Below, piece after piece: positions 36,781 to 44,876 of a DNA stretch of 64,000 bases (position 1 is its first letter; each line of letters starts with the position of its first letter). Under the pieces are notes generated by a model. It did no database searches. It saw only the letters and a list, made by a program, of their open reading frames with translations, and was not told the origin of the DNA. This stretch comes from an uncultured Fodinibius sp. (GTDB lineage Bacteria; Bacteroidota; Rhodothermia; Balneolales; Balneolaceae), in NCBI GenBank assembly GCA_913056455.1, contig CAJXMJ010000003.1, positions 217,149 through 281,148 on the forward strand. The letters are read 5' to 3'. Both the position numbers and the translations under genes were made by a program.

Positions 36781-39700
36781 TTAGACTTCGGCAACTTCAT
36801 CCAGCTTAACGCCAACAAGGCGACTGATGCCTGTTTCCGGCATCGTTACACCGTACATCATTTCAGCTTTGCTCATCGTCTTTTTATTGTGGGTGATGAT
36901 GATGAATTGGGTTTCTTCACTGAAATTACGAATCATGTCAGCAAACCGCTCGATGTTGGCATCATCCAATGGGGCATCAACCTCGTCAAGAACACAAAAT
37001 GGAGAGGGCTTAACAAGATAGATGGCAAACAAGAGGGCTATAGCTGTAAGCGTTTTTTCGCCACCCGAGAGCTGATTAATGGTTGAGGGTCGCTTCCCCT
37101 TGGGGTTGGCCTTAATTTCAATGCTCGCATCAAGCGGATCTTCGGCCTCCTCGTCAATTACGAGGTCGCAGTAATCATCCTCGTTAAACAGCGTGTGAAA
37201 TACTTTTTGGAAATTGACGCGGATCTTTTCGAACGTTTTGTTAAACCGCTCAACGGCTGTTTTGTTAATCTCATTTATTGTTTCCTGAAGTTCTTCAGCG
37301 GCTTGGTGCAGATCGCCAACCTGCTCTTCGTAAAAATCGAGCCGCTCTTTTTCCTCTTCATATTCTTCGATGGCCAGCGGATTAACTTCCCCGATTTTAT
37401 TGAGTCTTTGCCGCAGCCAAGCGATACGTTCTTTGGCTTCATCGGGCTCGGTATCCTCGGGAAGTTCTTTATCGATCTGATCCATTAATACGCCATAGGT
37501 TTCCCAGATGTGATCAGATAGATTTTCGATCTGCATTTCATACTTTTCCTTGGACATCGCAAGGTGGTGGACGAGTTCCATATTTACTTCCTTGCGTCGG
37601 CGAACTTCCTTCAGGTCCTTCTCAACCTCATTAATGCGTCCGCGCTGCTTGCCCGACGCCTCCTCAGCTTGTTCCAGCTGCTTGTCAGCCTCCTGCTTTT
37701 TCTCTTTAAGGGTACTGAGATCGTCTTTAAGCTGCTCAATGGTCGACTGGTACTTGTCGATACGTTCTTTCGCCTCTTCGGTCTTCTCTGAGCGAATTTT
37801 GAGCCGTTTCTTTAGGTTTTTAATTCCTTCTTGCGCTCGTTTAATATCCCGCTCGTGATTCTCAACTTTGTTTTTCAGATCCTGATGCTTCAGCTGTGCG
37901 TCGTTGTATCGGCTTTGAGCAATCGAACGCTCTTCATCAAGTTCGTGGAGTGTTTCTTTTTTCTTCTCCTGCTGTTCATGCAGATCCTTTAGCTTTTGCT
38001 GTAATTCTTTTTGTTTAGGTTGCAGTTGATCCAGCTGTTGTTGAGAAGAATCCTCATTATCAATTAGTGATTCTCTTCTATTTTTAAGCTCCCCAATATT
38101 TTTCTGATAGATTTCAATCTTGTGCTCAAAGCTGTTAATATTGTTTTCAATTTTTCGAACTTGCTTTTCTTTTTCTTTGAGCTCCTGCTCCAGTTCGTTC
38201 AGATCAATAGCTTCATATTGCTGTTGAACGTCCTCGAGATGATCTTCAGATGATTGAATCTCACTGCTGATGGATCCGGCCTTATCTTCCAGCTTGGTAA
38301 TTTTATCTTTTAAACCAACACGGATGCCGGCATTTTTGCTTTTACTTCCACTTTTTAAAAACTGTGCATTTGTGATGACTTCCCCATCAAGGGTTACGCC
38401 CGTCTGTCCGTTATTGTTGAGCGAAGAGTAGGCTTCATCGACAGAGCTGAAAACACGGACATTGCCCAGCAATAGTTCTTTTAAGGCATTGAACTTTGAT
38501 TCGGTTTCAACTTGATTGGCAAGGGAGTCAGAAGCAGTATTATATGAGTTTGAAAGCTGGTCGAGCGGGATAAAAGTTGCCCGGCCCTTATCATGCTCTT
38601 TGAGCAGTGTTGCTGCTTTTCGAGCATCATCAAGCGTATCAACCACTATATAATTGAGCGCATCAGCTAAGACCGCTTCAAGGGCAACGGCGTGTTTTTC
38701 ATCCGTTGAAAGTACATTCGATACGACCTCTAACTGGGAAAACTGGGCAGCATGATTTTCCAACAGAAACTGTACACTGCTTGGGAAAGCTTCATTGGAG
38801 TTTGCAATATCCTGCAGTAGCTGAATTTCGGACTGTACGGAATCCAGTTTGCTTTGGTGGCTGCGGATCTGATCCTTGAGGGTATTGCGTTTTTCACTGA
38901 GTTTCTCGCGCTGCTCACGAGCAGATTGCAGTTTTTCTTGTTGCTGGTCGCGTGCTTTTATTGCTTTTTCAAGTTTTTCGTTTGCCAGCTTTTTCTCTCC
39001 GCGAAAGTTCATGATCTCGTTTTCAAGATCTTCAATCTCTTCACGGATGCGAATTAGGTCCCCTTCGGTATTTTCTAGTCGCGACTCAATTTTAATGCGC
39101 TTGGTCTGCAGATCATTAAGATCCTGGTTCGCCTGAGAAAATTCTTGTTCCAGTCGATTTAGTTTTTCCTGCTCCTTGTTATACTCTTGCTGAATTTCTG
39201 AGTAACGCTCTTTGGATTCCGCAAGATTTTTTTCCGCTTTTTCAAGATCATCATCGAAGGTAGCGAGCTTCTTTTTGCTGCTTTCAAAGGCTTCCCGGAG
39301 ATCTTCCAAATCTTTCTCGCTCTGCTCAATATCGTTGGTGTACTGCTCAATTACGTTCTCTTCATTAGAGATCTTCTCCTGCGTAATCTCGAGGGTTGTT
39401 TCGGTATCCCGAATTTTAGAGTTGAGCTGGCTTACTCGTCGTTGGGCTTCAGATTGCTGACGTTCTTTTTTGCTTAATGCCTTGCGAGCTTCTTCGGCTT
39501 CTTCTTCAAGCTTTTCCGCCTTGGCAATAATCTCCTTCTTTTCTTTGTCCGCATTGTCAATACGTTCTTCAAGCGGTTCAAGCTCTTCTTTTATTTTAGA
39601 ATATTCGTGCTTGTTTAATGCTTTGTCGAGATGTTCTAACTCTTTTTTGAATTTCTTCGCTTTTTGAGCTTTTTCAGCCTGTTTTTCGAGGGAGTTGGTT

Positions 39701-40302
39701 TTCTTACGAACCTCAACAAGAATATCTTCAACACGTTGAAGATCGGCTTGGGTTTCGTCGAGTTTGCGAAATGTTTTCTTTCGTTTTTCCTTGTACCGGG
39801 TAACGCCCGCAGCTTCCTCAAAAAGTCGACGCCGATCGTTGTTTTTATCATTAAGGATTTCTTCGACCATCTTCAGCTCAATTACCGAGTAGGCGTCCGA
39901 GCTCATGCCGGTATCCATAAACAGATCGGTAATATCCTTGAGCCGGCAGGTCGTGCCGTTGATGAGATATTCACTTTCTCCAGAACGATACAGGCGTCGG
40001 CCAATAGTAACTTCGTTATATTCGGTGGGAAGCAGGCCTTTGTTATTGACAAAGGTTAGGTAGACTTCTGCCATGCCCAGGGCATTTTTCTTGGCAGTTC
40101 CGTTAAAGATAACGTTTGACATGCTTGAAGAACGGAGCAGGGTAGGGCGCTGTTCGCCGAGTACCCAACGCATAGCATCAACAATGTTGGATTTACCGCA
40201 GCCGTTGGGTCCTACAATAGCGGTTATGCCTTTATCAAAAGAGACATTGGTTTTGTAGGCAAAACTCTTGAAGCCCTGAAGTTCAAGTTCGGATATATAC
40301 AT
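36781..40302 (-). CDS. smc: Chromosome segregation protein SMC
   Basis: The 1173-residue protein has an N-terminal head with Walker A GPNGCGKSN (31-39) and two long coiled-coil arms (about 165-500 and 670-1010, very rich in E/K/Q). The hinge at about 510-660 carries the glycine-rich GVTLDGEVITNAQFLKSGS. The C-terminal head has LSGGEKTLTAIALLFA near residue 1075 and Walker B FCVLDEVDAPLDD. It is the condensin ATPase that organises and segregates chromosomes with ScpA/ScpB. Neither partner gene is in the window. Confidence 0.97.
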   Translation of the reverse strand: MYISELELQGFKSFAYKTNVSFDKGITAIVGPNGCGKSNIVDAMRWVLGEQRPTLLRSSSMSNVIFNGTAKKNALGMAEVYLTFVNNKGLLPTEYNEVTIGRRLYRSGESEYLINGTTCRLKDITDLFMDTGMSSDAYSVIELKMVEEILNDKNNDRRRLFEEAAGVTRYKEKRKKTFRKLDETQADLQRVEDILVEVRKKTNSLEKQAEKAQKAKKFKKELEHLDKALNKHEYSKIKEELEPLEERIDNADKEKKEIIAKAEKLEEEAEEARKALSKKERQQSEAQRRVSQLNSKIRDTETTLEITQEKISNEENVIEQYTNDIEQSEKDLEDLREAFESSKKKLATFDDDLEKAEKNLAESKERYSEIQQEYNKEQEKLNRLEQEFSQANQDLNDLQTKRIKIESRLENTEGDLIRIREEIEDLENEIMNFRGEKKLANEKLEKAIKARDQQQEKLQSAREQREKLSEKRNTLKDQIRSHQSKLDSVQSEIQLLQDIANSNEAFPSSVQFLLENHAAQFSQLEVVSNVLSTDEKHAVALEAVLADALNYIVVDTLDDARKAATLLKEHDKGRATFIPLDQLSNSYNTASDSLANQVETESKFNALKELLLGNVRVFSSVDEAYSSLNNNGQTGVTLDGEVITNAQFLKSGSKSKNAGIRVGLKDKITKLEDKAGSISSEIQSSEDHLEDVQQQYEAIDLNELEQELKEKEKQVRKIENNINSFEHKIEIYQKNIGELKNRRESLIDNEDSSQQQLDQLQPKQKELQQKLKDLHEQQEKKKETLHELDEERSIAQSRYNDAQLKHQDLKNKVENHERDIKRAQEGIKNLKKRLKIRSEKTEEAKERIDKYQSTIEQLKDDLSTLKEKKQEADKQLEQAEEASGKQRGRINEVEKDLKEVRRRKEVNMELVHHLAMSKEKYEMQIENLSDHIWETYGVLMDQIDKELPEDTEPDEAKERIAWLRQRLNKIGEVNPLAIEEYEEEKERLDFYEEQVGDLHQAAEELQETINEINKTAVERFNKTFEKIRVNFQKVFHTLFNEDDYCDLVIDEEAEDPLDASIEIKANPKGKRPSTINQLSGGEKTLTAIALLFAIYLVKPSPFCVLDEVDAPLDDANIERFADMIRNFSEETQFIIITHNKKTMSKAEMMYGVTMPETGISRLVGVKLDEVAEV

Positions 40303-40329
40303 GTATTATGATTCAAGTAACAATGTTCT

Positions 40330-40376
40330 AATAACAGTCTTCACTCCGTTCAAGCCCCTGATTTGAAGCTGTTATT
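40330..40376 (-). other. Long hairpin in the leader between frr and smc
   Basis: AATAACAG (40330-40337) pairs with CTGTTATT (40369-40376). CTTCA (40339-40343) continues the stem with TGAAG (40364-40368) across a one-base bulge. No T-run follows on either strand, so it is not a simple terminator. It lies 27 bases before the smc ATG and could affect smc translation or end-processing. Confidence 0.45.
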
Positions 40377-40395
40377 GCTTAGGCAACAGGACCTT

Positions 40396-40965
40396 TTAAA
40401 CGGTCATTATCTCTTTTTCCTTTTTCTCAGAAAGGTCTTCTACCTTATCAGTATGCTGATCAGTTAATTTCTGAATTTCCTCTTCGGCCTCGTATAAAGA
40501 ATCTTCGGGAAGTGATTCTTTCTGTACTTTCTTTTTTACTTCGTCATTGGCATCGCGACGAGTATTTCTAATAGAAATGCGTGCTTCTTCAGCCAGTTCG
40601 TTAACACGCTTCACGAGTTCCTTACGGCGTTCTTCGGAAAGTATTGGCAAAGGTATCCGAATAATATTGCCATCATTATTGGGATTTAATCCCAGCCCGG
40701 CAGACATAATGGCTTTTTCAATCTCTTCCATAGCTGATTTGTCAAAAGGCTCCACGGTAAGGAGACGGGCTTCAGGAGCACTGACGTTAGCTAATTGGTT
40801 TAAGGGTGTTTGCGACCCATAATATTCAACCTTGACGCCATCAAGAATCGAAGGTTGAGCCTTGCCGGCGCGAATATGAGAAAGTTCCTTCTTATAGTGT
40901 GCAACAGCCTGGTCCATTTTTTTGTCGGCAGATTTAATAATGGGCTCTAACTCTGGTGGTATCAT
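40396..40965 (-). CDS. frr: Ribosome recycling factor
   Basis: The 189-residue protein has the RRF pattern. A helical start precedes MDQAVAHYKKELSHIRAGKAQPSILDGVKVEYYGSQTPLNQLANV. NPNNDGNIIRIPLP and LSEERRKELVKRVNELAEEARISIRNTRRDAN follow. It splits post-termination ribosomes with EF-G. It follows pyrH in the usual pyrH-frr order, with about 67 bases between them. Confidence 0.97.
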   Translation of the reverse strand: MIPPELEPIIKSADKKMDQAVAHYKKELSHIRAGKAQPSILDGVKVEYYGSQTPLNQLANVSAPEARLLTVEPFDKSAMEEIEKAIMSAGLGLNPNNDGNIIRIPLPILSEERRKELVKRVNELAEEARISIRNTRRDANDEVKKKVQKESLPEDSLYEAEEEIQKLTDQHTDKVEDLSEKKEKEIMTV

Positions 40966-41032
40966 AATATTGGCGTGTTGTTTGATTCTTTTTTGATGAT
41001 GCTATTATTTAGTCAAAATGAATTTAAGAAAT

Positions 41033-41758
41033 CTACGAATCTTCCCAAACCACCTTTGACCCCACTGATGCATCTTCCTGCAAGACTTTTTTCAGGTTTC
41101 CAACTTTGTTCATATCAAAAACAATAATGGGCGTTTTGTTTTCTCGACAAAGGGTAAAGGCTGTTAAATCCATAATGTCGAGCTGACGTTTTAATACTTC
41201 TTCGCCAGTGATAGTGGGAAATTTTTCAGCATCAGGGTTTATTTCAGGATCAGAATCAAAAATACCGTCTACCCGGGTTCCTTTGAGTATAACATCGGCT
41301 TCAATTTCAATGGCACGAAGTGAAGCAGCGGTATCAGTTGTAAAATAGGGATTCCCGGTTCCCGCCCCGAAAATGACTACGCGTCCTTTTTCAAGATGCC
41401 GGGTAGCACGCCGACGAATATAGGGCTCGGCAATTTCTTCCATTCTAATGGCCGACATCAGCCGTGTTTGCACTCCCATTCGTTCCAGAGAATCTTGAAG
41501 TGCCATACTGTTAATCATGGTTGCAAGCATGCCCATATAATCTCCTTGAACGCGATCCATTCCTTCAGTGGCACCCTTAACACCTCGAAAGATATTTCCA
41601 CCACCCACAACAACAGAAACTTCAAATCCTTCGTCGTGTATAGATTTAATCTCCTCGGAATACTGGGTAAGAATATCTCCGTCAATACCGTGTCCCTGTT
41701 CTCCTAAAAGTGCTTCTCCGCTTACTTTTAATAAAATCCGATGATATGTGCTGTTCAC
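41033..41758 (-). CDS. pyrH: UMP kinase
   Basis: The 241-residue amino-acid-kinase-fold protein has [68 protein letters not shown] and [15 protein letters not shown]. It phosphorylates UMP to UDP. The start codon is GTG at 41758. A terminator separates it from tsf, so the canonical rpsB-tsf-pyrH-frr order is kept but pyrH probably has its own promoter in the short gap. Confidence 0.97.
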   Translation of the reverse strand: MNSTYHRILLKVSGEALLGEQGHGIDGDILTQYSEEIKSIHDEGFEVSVVVGGGNIFRGVKGATEGMDRVQGDYMGMLATMINSMALQDSLERMGVQTRLMSAIRMEEIAEPYIRRRATRHLEKGRVVIFGAGTGNPYFTTDTAASLRAIEIEADVILKGTRVDGIFDSDPEINPDAEKFPTITGEEVLKRQLDIMDLTAFTLCRENKTPIIVFDMNKVGNLKKVLQEDASVGSKVVWEDS

Positions 41759-41833
41759 TTTGCTATCCTAACTAATTATTGAATTGACTGTCTTTTTAAT
41801 ACGATCTGATCAATCTTATAATCCCTTAAGCAT

Positions 41834-41867
41834 AAAAAAAAGGCTACCGAATTGGTAGCCTTTTTTT
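41834..41867 (-). terminator. Terminator of the rplM-rpsI-rpsB-tsf transcript
   Basis: AAAAAAAGGCTACC (41835-41848) pairs with GGTAGCCTTTTTTT (41854-41867) around a GAATT loop. It lies 14 bases after the tsf stop on the minus strand and ends in a T-run on that strand. Confidence 0.92.
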
Positions 41868-41881
41868 GAGAATCAAAATGA

Positions 41882-42715
41882 TTACGAGTCGTCTCCGAGC
41901 TGGAGTCGATGAAACGCTTTCACCAGCGGAGTATCGTTGTTTTTGAGATACTCCTCAACAGAGAGACTGTTATCCTTCACAAACTTCTGTTCCAGAAGAA
42001 CACGTTCTTCGTAGAAGCGTCGCAGTTTACCCTGAGAGGCTTTCTCAGCAATCTCTTCGGATTTTCCTTCTTCGAGAAGCTGATCTTTAGCTATTTCGAG
42101 TTCTTTCTCAACAATCGAGCTGTCAACGCCCTCTCGTGTAACCGCCAGTGGACTCATAGCTGCAATCTGCATCGCAACATCTTTTCCTACTTCCGGATCT
42201 TCTACATCATCTTTAAATTCAACCAATACACCGAGTTGATTGCCGGGGTGAATGTAAGAGATGAAGAAACCATCCGTTTCAGCATATACTACACGGTTGA
42301 TCTTAATCTTCTCACCGATTTTGCCAACCATGTCTTTTACGTGATCAGCGATAGTAAGTCCATCATGTTCGGTTTCAAGCAGTTCATCAACAGATTCGAT
42401 TTGGTTTTCAAAAACGATGTCTAAAAACTGTTGTGCACGGTTTTGAAAGTCATCATTGCGAGCAACGAAATCAGTTTCACAGTTGATTTCGAGTGCTGCA
42501 GCTTTACTTCCGTCATCGCTTACGCGTGTAACTATTAAGCCTTGGTTGGCTTCACGATCGGCACGCTTTTCAGAGAGCTTTTGTCCCTTTTTGCGAAGAA
42601 TTTCAGTTGCTTTTTCAAAATCACCGTCAGCTTCTTGGAGGGCCTTCTTGCAGTCCATCATGCCGGCCCCGGTTTGTTCGCGCAGTTCTTTTACGTCTTT
42701 TGCAGAAATACTCAT
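41882..42715 (-). CDS. tsf: Elongation factor Ts
   Basis: The 277-residue protein starts ISAKDVKELREQTGAGMMDCKKALQEA, the conserved EF-Ts N-terminus. The core TDFVARNDDFQN contacts EF-Tu, and the dimer core is followed by VEKELEIAKDQLLEEGKSEEIAEKASQGKLRRFYEE. It exchanges GDP on EF-Tu. It is 62 bases after rpsB, the universal pairing. Confidence 0.97.
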   Translation of the reverse strand: MSISAKDVKELREQTGAGMMDCKKALQEADGDFEKATEILRKKGQKLSEKRADREANQGLIVTRVSDDGSKAAALEINCETDFVARNDDFQNRAQQFLDIVFENQIESVDELLETEHDGLTIADHVKDMVGKIGEKIKINRVVYAETDGFFISYIHPGNQLGVLVEFKDDVEDPEVGKDVAMQIAAMSPLAVTREGVDSSIVEKELEIAKDQLLEEGKSEEIAEKASQGKLRRFYEERVLLEQKFVKDNSLSVEEYLKNNDTPLVKAFHRLQLGDDS

Positions 42716-42777
42716 TGTTCGAGTTACGCTATTTAAATTGTTGTTCTAGGTTTAAAAAAGGATAGTACAGCCGTTTA

Positions 42778-43623
42778 TTACTCTTCTTCGTTCGAAGAGT
42801 CGTCGTCAGAATCTTTCTTCTTGCGACGTTTACGGCGTTTGCCTGTAGCTTTGGTTTTTTCTTTTACTTGTTGCTCCTCAGCTTTTCGAGCTTCTTCAGT
42901 AGCTTGATCCATAATTTGCTCTTCACTTTGAGCTTCTCGCTCAGCATTGCCTTCAATAATGGCATCGGCAATTTTAGAAGTGACAAGCTGAATACTGCGG
43001 GCAGAGTCATCATTGCAGGGAATGATGTAATCCGGAATATCGGGATCACTGTTGGTATCTACCATTGCAATAAGAGGAATATTGAGTTTAACCGCTTCGT
43101 TTACGGCAATGTCCTCCTTGATTGTATCGACTACAAAGATTGCTCCGGGAAGATGTCCCATATTGGCAATACCACCCAAAGTATTTTCGAGCTTCTCATA
43201 CTCACGCTCAAGCATCAGGGCTTCTTTCTTTGTAAGCTCTTCAAAAGTACCGTCTTTGCTCATTCGATCAATCTCTTCCATTCGAGAGATACTCTTTTTA
43301 ACGGTACTGAAGTTGGTCATCATTCCTCCTAACCAACGGTGAGTAACAAAAGGCATACCGCATCGGATAGCCTCTGTTCTAACAATGTCTTGCGCTTGCT
43401 TTTTTGTTCCTACAAAAAGGATAGACTTTCCGGCACGGGCAAGCTTGGTAACTTCGTCCAGTGCTTCCTGGAAAAACTTCTGTGTCTTTTTGAGGTCTAT
43501 GATGTGAATCCCGTTACGTTCCATGAAGATGAATTCCTTCATTTTGGGATTCCATCGGCGGGTAAGGTGTCCAAAATGGGCACCGGATTTCAATAGTTCT
43601 TCTAAGTCAGGTGTAGTAGGCAT
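42778..43623 (-). CDS. rpsB: 30S ribosomal protein S2
   Basis: The 281-residue protein has LLKSGAHFGHLTRRWNPKMKEFIFMERNGIHIIDL, the GMPFVTHRWLGGMMTNF stretch and LPGAIFVVDTIKEDIAVNEA. It is about 40 residues longer than E. coli S2 because of a charged C-terminal tail (KGKRRKRRKKKD-like, then Asp/Ser/Glu), a type of extension seen in related phyla. A folded leader RNA lies immediately upstream (see 43653-43720). Confidence 0.97.
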   Translation of the reverse strand: MPTTPDLEELLKSGAHFGHLTRRWNPKMKEFIFMERNGIHIIDLKKTQKFFQEALDEVTKLARAGKSILFVGTKKQAQDIVRTEAIRCGMPFVTHRWLGGMMTNFSTVKKSISRMEEIDRMSKDGTFEELTKKEALMLEREYEKLENTLGGIANMGHLPGAIFVVDTIKEDIAVNEAVKLNIPLIAMVDTNSDPDIPDYIIPCNDDSARSIQLVTSKIADAIIEGNAEREAQSEEQIMDQATEEARKAEEQQVKEKTKATGKRRKRRKKKDSDDDSSNEEE

Positions 43624-43652
43624 AGGTTAGATTTATTTTTGAGTTAATCCTC

Positions 43653-43720
43653 TATGCAGATCATCCCCGGCGCTAATCCCAACAGATGTTGGGACACTCG
43701 GCGCACTGAGTAGCTGCATA
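43653..43720 (-). promoter_or_regulatory. Structured RNA leader upstream of rpsB, candidate S2 autoregulatory element
   Basis: On the minus strand TATGCAG (43720-43714) pairs with CTGCATA (43659-43653) to close a domain. The domain contains a perfect hairpin CCCAACA-TC-TGTTGGG (43693-43678). The domain ends 29 bases before the rpsB start codon. Ribosomal-protein leaders at this position bind excess S2 in several phyla. The fold fits that idea, but I cannot confirm conservation of a known motif. Confidence 0.55.
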
Positions 43721-43773
43721 TGTGTGATTGAATGTTGTATATGTGGAAAAAGAAAACGTATAAACGCGATCTA

Positions 43774-44160
43774 TTAACGCTTGGAGAACTGGAACTTCTT
43801 ACGTGCACCAGGTTGACCGTATTTCTTACGCTCTACCATACGATCGTCGCGTGTAAGTAGATCATGCGCTTTCAATACATCGTGCCACTCTTCATTATGA
43901 TCGTCAAGAGCGCGGGCCAAAGCGTGCTGTATGGCACCGGACTGACCGGTAATACCACCGCCGCTTACGTTAACTAAAATATCAAACTGTCCGTCTGATT
44001 CGGTAACGTCAAGCGGAAGCTTGGCTATATTGCGATGTGCCTGAGTGCAAAAGTATTCATCCAGCGGTCGTTTGTTTACAACAAACTCACCTGATCCTGG
44101 TTGAATATAGAGTCGCGCAGTAGAAGTCTTTCTTCTTCCGATGAAATTTTTCTGTTCCAT
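43774..44160 (-). CDS. rpsI: 30S ribosomal protein S9
   Basis: The 128-residue protein has IGRRKTSTARLYIQPGSGEFVVNKRPLDEYF, VNVSGGGITGQSGAIQHALARAL and the C-terminal tail LTRDDRMVERKKYGQPGARKKFQFSKR, which reaches the P-site tRNA. It is six bases after rplM, the standard operon. A gap of about 150 bases with the leader RNA separates it from rpsB. Confidence 0.97.
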   Translation of the reverse strand: MEQKNFIGRRKTSTARLYIQPGSGEFVVNKRPLDEYFCTQAHRNIAKLPLDVTESDGQFDILVNVSGGGITGQSGAIQHALARALDDHNEEWHDVLKAHDLLTRDDRMVERKKYGQPGARKKFQFSKR

Positions 44161-44166
44161 TCGTGA

Positions 44167-44610
44167 TTAAAGCTCGATTTTTTCTGGTTGTTGTGCTTCT
44201 TGTTCATGAACCGGACCGGCATAAATTCGAATATTGGTCATAAGCTTGTCGCCCATCTTGTTCTTTGGCAACATTCCTTTTACAGCTTTTTCAATAACCA
44301 ATTCAGGATTATGGTCCAGCATTTCTTCTGCCGAAGTAAAGCTTTCGCTGCCGGGGTATCCGGAATAACGGAAATATTCTTTCTGCTGTAATTTCTTGCC
44401 GCTCAGTTTAACTTTGCTGGCATTAATTACAACAACGTTGTCACCGGTGTCCATATGCGGAGCGAAGTTTGGCTTGTGCTTGCCTCTAAGTAGACTTGCT
44501 ACTTTAGAAGCAACTCTTCCAAGCGCCTGATCTTCGGCATCAACAAGAACCCAATTCTTTTCGATATCACTCGGTTTTGGGGAGTAGGTCTTGTAACTGT
44601 TAGTATCCAC
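44167..44610 (-). CDS. rplM: 50S ribosomal protein L13
   Basis: The 147-residue protein shows NWVLVDAEDQALGRVASKVASLLRGKHKPNFAPHMDTGDNVVVINASKV and the YFRYSGYPG and AVKGMLPKNKMG motifs. The start is GTG at 44610. It heads the rplM-rpsI-rpsB-tsf run. A promoter and a repeated near-palindrome lie upstream, between it and the divergent acnA. Confidence 0.97.
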   Translation of the reverse strand: MDTNSYKTYSPKPSDIEKNWVLVDAEDQALGRVASKVASLLRGKHKPNFAPHMDTGDNVVVINASKVKLSGKKLQQKEYFRYSGYPGSESFTSAEEMLDHNPELVIEKAVKGMLPKNKMGDKLMTNIRIYAGPVHEQEAQQPEKIEL

Positions 44611-44649
44611 GGTTAAAACTTGTTTATAATTGCTTTTATGTGAAGTCTC

Positions 44650-44680
44650 GAAAAATAGGCTTATTTAAATCCATTTGCAA
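44650..44680 (-). promoter_or_regulatory. Probable promoter of rplM operon
   Basis: On the minus strand TTG (44680-44678) is followed after exactly 20 bases by TATTTTTC (44657-44650). That is one mismatch from TAnnTTTG. The predicted start is about 30 bases before the GTG. The first copy of the AAATAGGC repeat overlaps the -7 element and spacer. Confidence 0.6.
44653..44670. repeat. AAATAGGCYTATTTAAAT element, copy 1 (rplM side)
   Basis: AAATAGGCTTATTTAAAT here is 17/18 identical, in the same orientation, to the copy at 44823-44840. It overlaps the predicted rplM promoter. The core is a near-palindrome, as expected for a dimeric regulator site. Confidence 0.7.
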
Positions 44681-44822
44681 CGGTGAAGTCATGAATATTT
44701 TCTAAGCCATACTTAAATGCTTTGATTGCAGGATTTTTTTGTTGAAATAAGGGTATTATAGATGAAATTTCTAAGGTTTAAGATAAGATATTCTTAAAAA
44801 TTAATTGTATCTTACGGGCACG

Positions 44823-44840
44823 AAATAGGCCTATTTAAAT
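44823..44840. repeat. AAATAGGCYTATTTAAAT element, copy 2 (acnA side)
   Basis: AAATAGGCCTATTTAAAT contains the perfect 14-base palindrome AAATAGGCCTATTT (44823-44836). It lies 36 bases before the acnA ATG, in the expected promoter or leader position. Together with copy 1 it brackets the divergent rplM-acnA spacer. Confidence 0.72.
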
Positions 44841-44876
44841 AGGTTAAGCCAAGTTTAAAAAGGACAATCAAGAACC

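Noticed and set aside
41909-42424. 171-residue plus-strand ORF opposite tsf
   Set aside because: It lies entirely over the EF-Ts gene and its composition (Phe/Leu/Asn-rich) is that of a reverse shadow.
43742-43750. TGTGGAAAA, a reverse DnaA-box-like site
   Set aside because: It is a single imperfect box inside the ribosomal operon, without clustering or an AT-rich unwinding region.
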